64,000 nt of DNA from UBA2334 sp964396895 (GCA_964396895.1 CAYNGJ010000007.1:1-64000); one strand, 5' to 3'. Shown: positions 17,047 through 26,062, counted from the first letter of the stretch. The notes: generated by a model from the letters alone, not told the origin. A program made the numbers and translations.

Positions 17047-17697
17047 ATGGACATCGCCACATTTTCTTCTTCATCAATCTGGCCCGCCTTCATTCAGGGG
17101 CTTGCGCTGAGTTTGGGTTTGATCGTGGCCATTGGCGCACAGAACGCATTCGTGCTGCGCCAAGGGCTCAGGCGCGAGCACGTCGGCAGCGTGGTGCTCT
17201 TTTGCGCCATCGCAGACGCTGTGCTGATCATGGCGGGGGTTTTTGGCATGGCCCAGGCGTTGGGCGATCGGCCGCATTGGGCGCGTGCCTTGGCGCTGGC
17301 TGGCGCAGTGTTTCTGGCTTGGTACGGATGGAAGGCGCTGATGCGCATGCGCAAGCCAGACCATCTGCAAGCTGCATCGGGCGGTGATGGCTTGAACAGG
17401 CGTGCAACGGTGGCGCAGGCAGCCGCCTTCACCTTGCTCAATCCACACGTCTATCTGGATACCGTGCTGCTGGTGGGCGGCGTGGGCGCTCAGCAACCCG
17501 CGCCATTGCAAGGGTGGTTTGTGGCCGGTGCCGCCATGGCCAGTGCCTCCTGGTTCAGCCTGCTGGGATTTGGTGCCAGGTGGCTGGCCCCGTGGTTTGC
17601 GCACCCGCGAGCATGGCAAGTGCTGGACGGACTCATTGGCCTGACGATGTGGGTGCTGTCCGCGTTGATGGTTCGACATGCTTCCAACAACTTCTGA
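17047..17697 (+). CDS. argO: ArgO/LysE-family basic amino acid exporter
   Basis: 216 aa, about six membrane segments. Family motifs GLIVAIGAQNAFVLRQGLRREH and LNPHVYLDTVLLVGGVGAQ are intact. ATG 17047 follows AGGG; an upstream GTG (17023) would add eight residues with no support. Pairs with argP. Confidence 0.93.
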   Translation: MDIATFSSSSIWPAFIQGLALSLGLIVAIGAQNAFVLRQGLRREHVGSVVLFCAIADAVLIMAGVFGMAQALGDRPHWARALALAGAVFLAWYGWKALMRMRKPDHLQAASGGDGLNRRATVAQAAAFTLLNPHVYLDTVLLVGGVGAQQPAPLQGWFVAGAAMASASWFSLLGFGARWLAPWFAHPRAWQVLDGLIGLTMWVLSALMVRHASNNF

Positions 17698-17705
17698 ACA
17701 GACCC

Positions 17706-18368
17706 ATGTACACACCGAAATACCACGCGCTGACCAACGTCGAGGCGATGCAGTCGCACATTGCCCAGCATCCGCTGGGTTCATGGGTTTGCACCGCCGA
17801 CAGTCAACTGATTGCCAATCACATCCCGTTCGTGTTGGATGCGCAGCACGGCAGGCATGGGCGTCTGCTGGGGCATGTGTCCCGGGCGAATCCAGTCTGG
17901 CGTGACCTGGCCCAGGGGGCGCTCTCGGTGGTGATGTTCATGGGGCCACATGCCTACATCACGCCATCTTGGTACCCCGGAAAGCAAGCGCACGGAAAGG
18001 TCGTGCCGACATGGAACTATGTGACCGTTCATGTGCACGGCGTGGCACGCGCCATTGAAGACCCCGCATGGATACTTGGCGTGCTGAATCGGTTAACCGA
18101 TGAACAGGAATCCAAGCGACCCGACCGTTGGAAGGTATCGGATGCACCTGCCGCTTACATTGAGCAGAAACTACGCGCCATTGTGGGGATTGAAATCTCC
18201 ATTGATCGGCTGGAGGGCAGGCTCAAGGTGAGCCAGGATGAGGACCACGACGATCGCGTGGGCACTGCCGAGGGGCTGAGGCAACTGTCCGACGCTCCGG
18301 CGCAAACTTTGGCCGAGTTGGTCATGGCAGAGCTGAATGCTCGCCCAACCAAATCACCCTCAAAGTGA
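17706..18368 (+). CDS. FMN-binding, PaiB-family protein
   Basis: 220 aa. PaiB features: MYTPKYHALTNVEAMQSHIAQHPLGSWV, HIPFVLD, GHVSRANPVWRDL, AYITPSWYPGKQAHGKVVPTWNYVTVHVHG and a KLRAIVGIEISIDRLEGRLKVSQ tail. Members bind FMN in a split-barrel fold; some are described as negative regulators of sporulation/protease genes, here the role is open. Starts 8 nt after argO. Confidence 0.87.
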   Translation: MYTPKYHALTNVEAMQSHIAQHPLGSWVCTADSQLIANHIPFVLDAQHGRHGRLLGHVSRANPVWRDLAQGALSVVMFMGPHAYITPSWYPGKQAHGKVVPTWNYVTVHVHGVARAIEDPAWILGVLNRLTDEQESKRPDRWKVSDAPAAYIEQKLRAIVGIEISIDRLEGRLKVSQDEDHDDRVGTAEGLRQLSDAPAQTLAELVMAELNARPTKSPSK

Positions 18369-18419
18369 GCGCCAGCTGTTCAACCAGTTGATGGCCGCTC
18401 CTGGCCTAAGCCAGCGTCC

Positions 18420-19448
18420 TCACTCCACCTCCCCATCTGCATCCTCCCGCAAACGCCACTCGTGCATCACGTTCAGGTCGTGGCGTTGCTTCATCGGCAA
18501 CCCCCGCACCATGGGTACCAGCGCAGGGGCCAGCGGTTGCCCCATGTGTTCCAGCACCGACTTTCCCTGTGCCATGGCCTGCCTGATGTCGTCGTCCAGC
18601 ACCTGCAAGTAGCCTTGGGTGCGTGCGAGTTGGGCCAGGCCTGCTGGCGGTGAAGGCCCGCCCCACAGTGCTGCTGGCCGGGTGGATTGCACCTCGCCCA
18701 ATGCGTCCAACCAGGGTTTAACGCGGCTGCGGCCCAGGTCGGGCAGGTCTGCGCCCCAGGCCAGCAGCCCGGCGGCCACCCAGGTGCGCTGTTCGGGTTG
18801 CCACAGGCTGAGGTGGCTTTCGGTGTGGGCGTGAGCATGGGCGCGCACCTGCCAGCGTTGGCCGGCCAGTATCAGCCACTGGTCGGGTTGCAGCACTTGG
18901 TTGGGCAAGACGATGGTGGTGCCTTGCATCCACTGTTGGCCCAGCGTCTGGCGCAGGTGGGCCAGGCAAGTGGGGCAGCGCTTGGCCATTTGTGCTTGCG
19001 TGCCGGCGAGGGCATGGATGGGCGTGCCTGCAGGCCAGGCGCTGTTGGCCAGCACGTTTTGCGGGTGGGCGTGGGTGTTGATGAGGTGCTGGGTTCGCCC
19101 TGGCAGGTGCTGTGCCAGCCAGTGGCGCAGGGCCAACCCGGCGCAGCGGTGGGGGCCGGGGTCGAGCACCCAGGTGGTGTGCGCATCGGCCCACACCACG
19201 GTGGGCTCGGTCCAGCCGCTGGGTGCATTGGGCTGCGCGGGTTTGACCCATACCCCTGCAGCCACCGCTTGCATGGCCAATGGCAGCGGGGGGCAGGTGG
19301 CGCGGGCGGGTGTGGAGCACAACAGCGCTGCCAGCAGCAGGCCCGCGAACAGGGCCATGAGGCGCAGTACACCCAGTAACCGCAGCAATGGCAGCAATGG
19401 TGGTGGCTGGGGTGGCAACAGGCACCTCTGGGGCTGCGGGCGCGTCAT
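18420..19448 (-). CDS. Quinoprotein-system zinc metallohydrolase (metallo-beta-lactamase fold)
   Basis: 342 aa. Hydrophobic N-terminus ~20-50 (signal or anchor), then a metallo-beta-lactamase fold with LINTHAHPQNVLAN in place of the HxHxDH loop, a second His segment HAHAHTESHLSLW and Cys-rich KRCPTCLAHL. It resembles the quinoprotein relay system zinc metallohydrolases that accompany PQQ dehydrogenase clusters; substrate unknown. ATG overlaps the upstream alpha/beta hydrolase stop (ATGA). Confidence 0.7.
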   Translation of the reverse strand: MTRPQPQRCLLPPQPPPLLPLLRLLGVLRLMALFAGLLLAALLCSTPARATCPPLPLAMQAVAAGVWVKPAQPNAPSGWTEPTVVWADAHTTWVLDPGPHRCAGLALRHWLAQHLPGRTQHLINTHAHPQNVLANSAWPAGTPIHALAGTQAQMAKRCPTCLAHLRQTLGQQWMQGTTIVLPNQVLQPDQWLILAGQRWQVRAHAHAHTESHLSLWQPEQRTWVAAGLLAWGADLPDLGRSRVKPWLDALGEVQSTRPAALWGGPSPPAGLAQLARTQGYLQVLDDDIRQAMAQGKSVLEHMGQPLAPALVPMVRGLPMKQRHDLNVMHEWRLREDADGEVE

Positions 19449-20689
19449 GGTTGCACCTTGGCGCCCGCTGTCACCGCCACGGCGGCGCGCAAGGCGGTGT
19501 GCATGGCGGGTTCGTGGGCCAGGTGGCCGCTGTGTACCCAGGTGATTTGCACCTTCGCGCCGCCAGCACCAGCGCCGTCCTTGCCCAAGCCAGTCAGCCA
19601 GTGGGTGTTGGTGTGGGCGCAGACGGCGTCGAACTGGCCATGCACCAGCGTCAGGCGGGGTGCGCTGGACGGGGTTGGCGTGTTCGACGCCAACCACGCT
19701 TGCCAGTGGGGCCAAGCGCCGTGCAAGGCCCGGCAGCAGTCGCGCCCCAGCACCCGCGCTTGCAGGGCCACTTTGCGCCGCTGCGCGGAGGTGGGTGGGC
19801 GCTGCATGCGGTGCTGGGCTAGGGCCAGCCGCAGGCCGTGGTGGAGCTGCGCCCAGGTGCGGCGCAGGGCCACGCGCTGGGCGGGGGGGCACGCGCTGCT
19901 GTGGCGCATGGCCGCCTTCGCGCCCTGGGTGGCCAGGTGGTGCTCGGCCAGCAGCCAGGCCCGGGTGATGCTGTCAGCGGGGTGGGCGGAGTGGGTGGCT
20001 GGCGCTGCACCTGTTGCACCTGTTCCATTTAGCAACACCCGTTGCACACGCGCCAGCCAGGCGGACATTTGAAGGCAATTGCGGGGTATGCGCGGTGCGC
20101 GGGGTGCGTGCGGTGCGCGGGGGCTGTGGCTCGGGTCATGGCCTGGGGTGTGGCGCAGTGCGGCCCCCAGTGGTTGCAGCAGCCCCCACACGTCGGCCTG
20201 TGCGCCGGTGAATGCGCCGCGCAGCACCACGCGGCGCACGGCATGCGGGTGTTGGCGCACGTAGGCCAGCGCCAGCAGCGCCCCCCACGAGCCGCCCAAC
20301 ACCGACCACTGCGCCAGCCCCAGCGACAGGCGCAGGGCTTCCAGGTCGGCCACCAGCGCATCCACATGCCAGCGCCCGGCGCGGCGCGTGGCCAGCGGGC
20401 CGGTGCCGCGCTGCTGCGGTGCCCAAGCCCAGTGGTTGGTGGCAGAAAACGGGGCCAGCAAACCGGGCTGTGCCGTGCTGCCGGGGCCGCCGTGCAGCAC
20501 CACCCAGGGCTCGCCGCCGGGCTGACCCAGCGCCCAGCCCGACAGGGTGTGGCCGGGCACATCCAGCCGCCAGGGCTGGGGGCGGGTGGCGTTCAGCGTG
20601 GCCAGGGTGGGACGGGGTTGACACACTTTTTGGGGTGTCTGTTCGGGTTTCCCCGAGGTTTTTGGAGGGTGTGGGGCAGGGGTGCGCAT
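19445..20689 (-). CDS. Alpha/beta hydrolase, proline-iminopeptidase-like
   Basis: 414 aa from MRTPAPHP. S33-type features: HGGPGSTAQPG (oxyanion loop), DLEALRLSLGLAQWSVLGGSWGALLALAY with the nucleophile motif GGSWG, LTLVHGQFDAVC (Asp) and HSGHLAHEP (His). Long Ala/Pro/His insertion around 190-300. Divergent from pqqA with 120 bp between, and PQQ formation needs peptidases to release the linked Glu-Tyr from PqqA, so a role in PqqA processing is plausible but inferred. Coupled by ATGA to the metallohydrolase gene. Confidence 0.8.
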   Translation of the reverse strand: MRTPAPHPPKTSGKPEQTPQKVCQPRPTLATLNATRPQPWRLDVPGHTLSGWALGQPGGEPWVVLHGGPGSTAQPGLLAPFSATNHWAWAPQQRGTGPLATRRAGRWHVDALVADLEALRLSLGLAQWSVLGGSWGALLALAYVRQHPHAVRRVVLRGAFTGAQADVWGLLQPLGAALRHTPGHDPSHSPRAPHAPRAPRIPRNCLQMSAWLARVQRVLLNGTGATGAAPATHSAHPADSITRAWLLAEHHLATQGAKAAMRHSSACPPAQRVALRRTWAQLHHGLRLALAQHRMQRPPTSAQRRKVALQARVLGRDCCRALHGAWPHWQAWLASNTPTPSSAPRLTLVHGQFDAVCAHTNTHWLTGLGKDGAGAGGAKVQITWVHSGHLAHEPAMHTALRAAVAVTAGAKVQP

Positions 20690-20728
20690 GGCACAGATGA
20701 TGCGTGCAAGTTCTGTGCGAAGACCGGG

Positions 20729-20776
20729 TGTTGCGCGCTGCAACAGGTGACACACCCGCCTTGGCTTTTACCCTGC
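20729..20776 (+). promoter_or_regulatory. pqqA upstream region: inverted repeat and weak sigma-54-like promoter
   Basis: Perfect inverted repeat TGTTGC-GCGCT-GCAACA at 20729-20745. Downstream, TGGC-N8-TGC at 20762-20776 has the correct GG-N10-GC spacing of a sigma-54 promoter but only part of its consensus; the start would lie ~20 nt before pqqA. Confidence 0.35.
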
Positions 20777-20809
20777 CATCAACTGCAATTCACTCACAGG
20801 AGACACACC

Positions 20810-20884
20810 ATGCAATGGACCACCCCCGCTTTCACCGACTTGCGCTTCGGTTTCGAAATCACCATGTACATCGCCAACCGCTGA
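20810..20884 (+). CDS. pqqA: PqqA, PQQ precursor peptide
   Basis: 24 aa, too short for routine gene calling: MQWTTPAFTDLRFGFEITMY followed by IANR. Glu16 and Tyr20, separated by three residues (E-ITM-Y), are the pair that PqqE cross-links to form PQQ. CAGGAGACACACC gives a good ribosome site. First gene of pqqABCDE. Confidence 0.97.
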   Translation: MQWTTPAFTDLRFGFEITMYIANR

Positions 20885-20988
20885 TACAGCCTGGGTGGTT
20901 TCACGGCCTCAGCGCCGCCATGCCGGTTGCCCGGTCATGGCGGGGCCGCTGGGGCCGTTTCTTTTTCAAAAAAGTGAAAGGTGGGGTC

Positions 20989-21918
20989 ATGTCAGACCAA
21001 ATGGTGTTGCGGGTGTTGGGGTCGGCGGCGGGGGGCGGGTTTCCGCAGTGGAATTGCAACTGCGCCAATTGCGCCGGGGTGCGCCGCGGTGAGCCGGGCC
21101 TGACGGCGCGCACCCAATCGTCGGTGGCCTGGAGCCGCGACGGCCAGGACTGGCTGCTGTTCAACGCCTCGCCCGACATCCTCACCCAACTGCAGCGCAA
21201 CCCCGAATTGCAACCCGCCCGCCAGCTGCGCGACACCGGTATTGCCGCCGTGTGCCTGATGGACGCACAAATTGACCACGTCACTGGCTTGCTGATGCTG
21301 CGCGAGCGCGGCCAGCCGCTGGAGCTGTGGGCCACGCCCGAGGTGCTGGGTGACATTGCCACCGGCTTTCCACTGGTGGGCATGCTGGGCCACTACTGTG
21401 GTGTCAACACCCACCCGCTGGCGCTGGATGGCAGCCGCCAGCGCTGGCGCTTTTTGCCCGGCGCCCATGCGGTGCCGTTGCCGCTGTCCAGCAAGCCACC
21501 ACCGTATTCACCCCACCGGCAGGCGCCCCGGCGCGGCGACAACATTGGCGTGTCGTTGGTGAACGAGAGCACCGGCGGCCGTCTGTTTTACGCGCCCGGT
21601 CTGGGGCACATCAACGCCGAGGTGTGGCAGGCCATGGAGGCCGCCAGTGTGGTGCTGGTGGATGGCACCTTCTGGACCGGTGAAGAAATGATCCGTGCCG
21701 GGCTGTCCCAAAAGCACGCGCTGGACATGGGCCACCTGCCCATGTCGGGCCCTGGCGGCATGTTGGAGTACCTGGCTCAGTTGCCCCGCACCACGCGCAA
21801 GGTGCTGATTCACATCAACAACACCAACCCCATGCTGCGCGAGGGCAGTCCCCAGCGTCGCACGCTGGACGCCGCCGGCGTGGAACTGGCGTTGGACGGC
21901 ATGGACATCCGCTTTTAA
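20989..21918 (+). CDS. pqqB: PqqB, PQQ biosynthesis metallo-hydrolase-fold protein
   Basis: 309 aa from MSDQMVLRVLGSAAGGGFPQWNCNC. Contains the PqqB metallo-beta-lactamase-like fold with DAQIDHVTGLLMLRE, the zinc-binding CNCANC, and HINNTNPMLRE. Reported to act as a hydroxylase on the PQQ intermediate. 104 nt after pqqA, 71 nt before pqqC. Confidence 0.96.
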   Translation: MSDQMVLRVLGSAAGGGFPQWNCNCANCAGVRRGEPGLTARTQSSVAWSRDGQDWLLFNASPDILTQLQRNPELQPARQLRDTGIAAVCLMDAQIDHVTGLLMLRERGQPLELWATPEVLGDIATGFPLVGMLGHYCGVNTHPLALDGSRQRWRFLPGAHAVPLPLSSKPPPYSPHRQAPRRGDNIGVSLVNESTGGRLFYAPGLGHINAEVWQAMEAASVVLVDGTFWTGEEMIRAGLSQKHALDMGHLPMSGPGGMLEYLAQLPRTTRKVLIHINNTNPMLREGSPQRRTLDAAGVELALDGMDIRF

Positions 21919-21989
21919 ACCCGCACGCGCAACTCCCCCAACACCGACAACACCCGGAACACCTCGACCATTCAGACCAGGGCCACACC

Positions 21990-22775
21990 ATGAATGCTTT
22001 GCTTGACACCCCCGACCAGACCACCTGCACGACCCCTGCCACCACCGTTGGCGCAGCGGCGACGCCAGACCGACCCTGGGGCCGCCCTGAGTTTGAAATC
22101 CGGTTACGGGCCAAGGGGGCGGGCTACCACATTCACCACCCGTTCAATGTGCGCCTGAACAGCGGCCAGTGCAGCGACGACGAGGTGCGCTGCTGGGTGG
22201 CCAACCGCTTTTATTACCAGGTGTGCATTCCGCAAAAAGACGCCGCTGTCATGGCCAATATGACCGACCGTGAACACCGCCGCCTGTGGGTGCAGCGCAT
22301 CCTGGACCACGACGGCCATGGCGACTTTGAGGGCGCAGCCGCCGGCGGCATCGAGGCCTGGACCCGCCTGGGCGAGGCCGTGGGCATAGACCGCCAAGAC
22401 CTGTGGAGCCTTAAGCGCGTGGCCCCCGGTGTGCGGTTTGCCTGCGATGCCTACGTCAACTTTGCCCGCCACGCCCCGTGGCAAGAAGCGGTGTGCTCGT
22501 CGCTGACCGAGATGTTTGCGCCGCAAATCCACAAAGACCGCCTGGCCACCTGGCCTGGCCACTACCCTTGGATTGCGCCCGAGGGCTTGGCCTACTTTCG
22601 CTCGCGCATTCCGCTGGCCAGCCGCGATGTGGAGCACGGCCTGCGTGTGACGCTGGACCACTTTGTTACCGCGCCCCAGCAGCAGCGGGCGCTGGACATT
22701 CTGCAGTTCAAGCTGGACATCTTGTGGAGCATGCTGGATGCCATCGAAAAAGCCTGTCAGACACCCGTTGGATGA
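21990..22775 (+). CDS. pqqC: PqqC, pyrroloquinoline-quinone synthase
   Basis: 261 aa. All-helical TenA-like oxidase: YHIHHPFNVRLNSGQ, VANRFYYQVCIPQKDAAVMAN, HRRLWVQRILDHDG and SSLTEMFAPQIHKDRLATWPGHYPWI are the conserved PqqC blocks. Catalyses the final eight-electron ring-closing oxidation. The N-terminal ~30 residues are a variable Thr/Pro-rich extension. Confidence 0.97.
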   Translation: MNALLDTPDQTTCTTPATTVGAAATPDRPWGRPEFEIRLRAKGAGYHIHHPFNVRLNSGQCSDDEVRCWVANRFYYQVCIPQKDAAVMANMTDREHRRLWVQRILDHDGHGDFEGAAAGGIEAWTRLGEAVGIDRQDLWSLKRVAPGVRFACDAYVNFARHAPWQEAVCSSLTEMFAPQIHKDRLATWPGHYPWIAPEGLAYFRSRIPLASRDVEHGLRVTLDHFVTAPQQQRALDILQFKLDILWSMLDAIEKACQTPVG

Positions 22776-22785
22776 TTTTATTTCA

Positions 22786-22816
22786 ATAGCAAACTATTGA
22801 ATTATTAATTGCGCTA
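22786..22816 (-). repeat. 31-nt AT-rich repeat, copy B, before pqqD
   Basis: On the minus strand it aligns gap-free with the other copies (TAGCGC at the start, TTTGCTAT at the end). Its flank reads CTAGAGG on the + strand, 8 nt before the pqqD ATG, and is the only visible ribosome site for pqqD. Confidence 0.75.
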
Positions 22817-22828
22817 GAGGCTGATTTT

Positions 22829-23092
22829 ATGCAAAAAACAAACTGGCAACCCCACATGGCACCCGGTATGCGGCTGCAATTTGAACCCGCCCAGGATACC
22901 TGGGTGCTGCTCTACCCCGAGGGCATGGTCAAGCTCAACCCCTCGGCCTCGGCCATCTTGCAGCGCTGCAATGGCAAGCACACCACCGACGGCATCGTGG
23001 CCGACTTGGAGGCCGTGTTTTCGACCACGGGCATTGCGCCCCAGGTGGTGGACTTGTTGAAGGAAGGGGTGCGCCGTGGCTGGATCGTCTGA
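22829..23092 (+). CDS. pqqD: PqqD, peptide chaperone
   Basis: 87 aa, RRE fold that binds PqqA and presents it to PqqE: MRLQFEPAQDTWVLLYPEGMVKLNPSASAILQRCNG and VVDLLKEGVRRGWI are conserved. Ribosome site AGAGG comes from the adjacent repeat. Overlaps pqqE by 17 nt. Confidence 0.95.
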   Translation: MQKTNWQPHMAPGMRLQFEPAQDTWVLLYPEGMVKLNPSASAILQRCNGKHTTDGIVADLEAVFSTTGIAPQVVDLLKEGVRRGWIV

Positions 23093-24368
23093 ACCCCAGC
23101 CCGCCGCCGCACCTGCGCTGGCGCAGTCGGCCACCCCCGCGCCTCCGCTGTGGTTGCTGGCCGAGCTGACCTACCGCTGCCCCTTGCACTGTGTGTTCTG
23201 CTCCAACCCCGTGGGGTACCAAGGCGTTGGCCCGGAGCTGGACACCGCCACCTGGAAGCGCGTGTTCGACGAGGCCCGTGCCATGGGTGCGGTGCAACTG
23301 GGCCTGTCGGGCGGTGAACCGCTGCTGCGCGACGACCTGGAAGAACTGGTGGCCCACGCGCACCAGCTGGGCTTTTACACCAACCTCATCACCTCGGGCG
23401 TGGGCCTGACCGAGGGGCGCGCCGCCGCCCTGCGCGCCGCTGGGCTGGACCATGTGCAGCTGTCGTTCCAGGACTCCACCCGCGAGATGAACGACTTTTT
23501 GAGCCACACCCGCACCTTTGACCTGAAGCTGCGGGTGGCCAAAATCATCAAGGCCCAGGGCTGGCCCATGGTCATGAACGTGGTGCTGCACCGGCACAAC
23601 CTGCCGCATGTGGGCCGCATCATCGACATGGCCAATGAGCTGGGGGCCGAGTACCTGGAGCTGGCCAACACCCAGTACTACGGCTGGGGCTGGCTCAACC
23701 GCGACCACCTGCTGCCCACCCACGCGCAACTGCTGGAGGCCGAGCGTGTGGTCAACGACAAGCGCGCCCAGTTGGATGGCCGCTGCAAGGTCATCTTCGT
23801 GGTGCCCGACTACTTTGAGGAGCGCCCCAAGGCCTGCATGAACGGCTGGGGCTCCATCTTTTTGGCCGTGGCACCCGACGGTGTGGCCATGCCTTGTCAC
23901 GCCGCCCGCGAGTTGCCGGGCATGACGCTGCCCAGCGTGCTGACGCACACCGTGGCCCACATCTGGAACGACAGCAGCGCCTTTCGCGCCTACCGGGGCC
24001 TGGAGTGGATGAAAGACCCCTGCCGCACCTGCCCGGACAAGACCAAAGACTTTGGCGGCTGCCGCTGCCAGGCCTGGCTGTTCACGGGCGATGCCGCTGC
24101 CACCGACCCTGTGTGCAGCAAAAGCCCCCACCACGAGCAGGTGGTGCAAGTGGTGCGCCAGGGCAAAGCCCGGGCCGAGGCGGCGTTGGCCAGTGGCGCG
24201 GGGAGTTCCCATGTGACGGCGTTTCCACTGGTGTACCGCACCGATTCGGCCTCGCGGGACCCTGCCGTGCAGGCCCGTATGCCTCGCCACGCGGCGGGGG
24301 GCTGCGGCGGTTCGCCTCGACCAGGGGCGGCCGCGTTGGGGGTGGCTGTGGCCCCAGTGGGGTCATGA
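23076..24368 (+). CDS. pqqE: PqqE, radical SAM PqqA cross-linking enzyme
   Basis: 430 aa from GTG 23076, preceded by AAGGAAGGGG. Radical SAM triad Cys34-Cys38-Cys41 in RCPLHCVFC, GLSGGEPLLRDD, and a C-terminal SPASM region (ACMNGW, MPCHAARELPG, DPCRTCP, GGCRCQAW). Makes the Glu-Tyr carbon-carbon bond in PqqA. About 40 residues longer than common PqqE; the last ~50 residues are Gly/Ala/Arg-rich and look like a non-conserved tail. Overlaps the next gene by ATGA. Confidence 0.96.
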   Translation: MAGSSEPQPAAAPALAQSATPAPPLWLLAELTYRCPLHCVFCSNPVGYQGVGPELDTATWKRVFDEARAMGAVQLGLSGGEPLLRDDLEELVAHAHQLGFYTNLITSGVGLTEGRAAALRAAGLDHVQLSFQDSTREMNDFLSHTRTFDLKLRVAKIIKAQGWPMVMNVVLHRHNLPHVGRIIDMANELGAEYLELANTQYYGWGWLNRDHLLPTHAQLLEAERVVNDKRAQLDGRCKVIFVVPDYFEERPKACMNGWGSIFLAVAPDGVAMPCHAARELPGMTLPSVLTHTVAHIWNDSSAFRAYRGLEWMKDPCRTCPDKTKDFGGCRCQAWLFTGDAAATDPVCSKSPHHEQVVQVVRQGKARAEAALASGAGSSHVTAFPLVYRTDSASRDPAVQARMPRHAAGGCGGSPRPGAAALGVAVAPVGS

Positions 24369-25408
24369 GCGGGGGGCCGTCTGTGGTGGGCCGTCGCCAG
24401 TGCTTGCGCGCTGCCGTGGCCTGTGCCGCCAGCAGCATGCTGGGGCCGGTGCTGGGATCGACCGTGCCCCCGACCGACCGCATTGAGCGGGCCGACGGGG
24501 CTGCGGGGGCCGAAGGTTTTCCGCGGCGCCCCATCGCGCTGTGGGTGCCCTGGGCTCCGGGGGGGGCGACCGACCTCACGCTGCGCGTGCTGGCCGAGTT
24601 GGCGGGCCAACGGCTGGGGCAGCGCATCGTCATTCAAAACCGGGGCGGGGCCGGGGGCACGCTGGCCATGCCGGTGCTGCAACAGGCCGCGCCCGACGGT
24701 TACACCCTGGCGCAGATGCCGCAAACCGTGTTCCGTGCCCGCTGGACGCACCCCGTCACCTGGGACCCCGTGCGCGACACCACGCCCATCTTGCAGGTCA
24801 GCGGCGTCACCTTTGGCGTGGTGGTGCCGGTGGGCAGCCCCATCGTGTCCATTGCCAGCCTGCTGGACTGGGCGAGCGCCCATCCGGGGCAGCTGTCGGT
24901 GGCTACCAACGGTGTGGGCACCACCCCCCATGTGGTGCTGGACGAATGGTTTGGCAAGCTGGGGTTGAGCTATGTGCATGTGCCCTACAAGGGCGTGGCC
25001 GAGCAAATGCTGGGGGTGGCCTCAGGCCAGGTGATGGTGGGCGTGGGCTCCAACGGCTTTGCGCCCTATGTGGACACCGGTCGGGTGCGTCTGCTGGCCA
25101 CGCTGGCCGATCGGCGCAGCCCCCGCTGGAAAGACGTGCCCACCTTGCAGGAGCTGGGTCACGGCATTGTGGCCTCGTCGCCCTACGGCATCGCTGGGCC
25201 ACGTGGGGTACCGACTGCGGTGGTGCAGGTGCTGCACGACGCGTTTCGGTCCGCCATGCTCGACCCCTTGCACCTGAGCGAACTGGCCCGCTACGACCAG
25301 GACCTGGCCTACCTGGGGCCGCAGGATTACGGGCGGGCCATGCAGCAAGCCCTGGCCACCGAGCAGCGCAGGGTGGAGCGCCTGGGCTTGGCAGCCCGCC
25401 AACCCTGA
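24365..25408 (+). CDS. Bug/TctC-type periplasmic solute-binding protein
   Basis: 347 aa. Signal ~1-32, then the Bug fold: IALWVPWAPGGATDLTLRVLAELAGQRLGQRIVIQNRGGAGGTLA, SVATNGVGTTPHVVLDEW, YKGVAEQMLGVASGQVMVG. Such proteins bind carboxylates or related solutes. No TctA/TctB membrane genes are nearby. Unusual because its ATG overlaps pqqE (ATGA), so it is translated with the PQQ operon. Ligand unknown. Confidence 0.85.
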   Translation: MSGGPSVVGRRQCLRAAVACAASSMLGPVLGSTVPPTDRIERADGAAGAEGFPRRPIALWVPWAPGGATDLTLRVLAELAGQRLGQRIVIQNRGGAGGTLAMPVLQQAAPDGYTLAQMPQTVFRARWTHPVTWDPVRDTTPILQVSGVTFGVVVPVGSPIVSIASLLDWASAHPGQLSVATNGVGTTPHVVLDEWFGKLGLSYVHVPYKGVAEQMLGVASGQVMVGVGSNGFAPYVDTGRVRLLATLADRRSPRWKDVPTLQELGHGIVASSPYGIAGPRGVPTAVVQVLHDAFRSAMLDPLHLSELARYDQDLAYLGPQDYGRAMQQALATEQRRVERLGLAARQP

Positions 25409-25522
25409 GAGGCTGAGCGCCTTTCGCCCATGGCCTTTCTTCCCGTTCAAAAATCGCCCAGCGTTTGAGCGGACGGGGTCGCCGCCAACCCCAAGGAGGG
25501 GGTGGGCAGGCGTTGGGGTGGG

Positions 25523-25867
25523 TCAGTGCTTGACGACCCAGGTCACCAGGGTCTTGATGTCGGCCTCGGCCAGAGAGGCGTGTGGCGGCATGGGGATGCG
25601 GCCCCAGTTGCCACGCGAGCCGTTGCGCACCGACTGGCTGAGGCTGGCCACGGCATCGGCCTGGCCTTTGTATTTGTCAGCAATCGACTTGAACGATGGC
25701 CCCACCACCTTCTCGGCGGCCGAGTGGCAGGACATGCAGCCGCTGGCACGGGCCAGTTCTTCTGGTGAAGTGGTGTTGGCCTGGGCGGTGCCCGTCGCCA
25801 ATGCGGCGGTCAACGCCACGAATGCGGCCAGGGCTTCCAACGATGGGTGTGTGTTTTGGCGTGTCAT
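25523..25867 (-). CDS. c-type cytochrome (c551/c552 class)
   Basis: 114 aa from MTRQNTHPS, preceded by GGAG at 7 nt. Signal ~1-31 (TAQAN), haem motif CMSCH in ASGCMSCHSAAEKVVGPSFKSIADKYKGQADA, distal Met in IPMPPHASL. Single-haem class I cytochrome. Downstream of the alcohol dehydrogenase gene on the same strand, so a likely electron acceptor. Confidence 0.9.
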   Translation of the reverse strand: MTRQNTHPSLEALAAFVALTAALATGTAQANTTSPEELARASGCMSCHSAAEKVVGPSFKSIADKYKGQADAVASLSQSVRNGSRGNWGRIPMPPHASLAEADIKTLVTWVVKH

Positions 25868-25975
25868 GAAAAAACTCCGAGGCATGAAAAAGGGGAGGGC
25901 ACCCCGGTGTGGGGTCACCCTCCCCGCTGGTGGGGTGCGCGCGGTGCAGCGCGCAACCACTCAGTGGGAGTGGCA

Positions 25976-26012
25976 GGTCTGCGGCCAATCAAAGACGGAT
26001 TGGCCACAGACC
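25976..26012 (-). terminator. Long hairpin between exaA and the cytochrome gene
   Basis: GGTCTG-c-GGCCAATC / GATTGGCC-a-CAGACC with a 7-nt loop: 14 base pairs and one mismatch, 50 nt after the exaA stop. No T-run follows on the minus strand, so it may be a processing or stabilising hairpin rather than a simple terminator. Confidence 0.55.
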
Positions 26013-26062
26013 ATGGGGTGGTGCCAAGGTCGCCAACCGGCGGCCAGGCACAACCCCATCAC

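Noticed and set aside
20706..20720. Sigma-54-like element facing the alpha/beta hydrolase gene
   Set aside because: TTGC is present but the -24 GG is not (CG instead).
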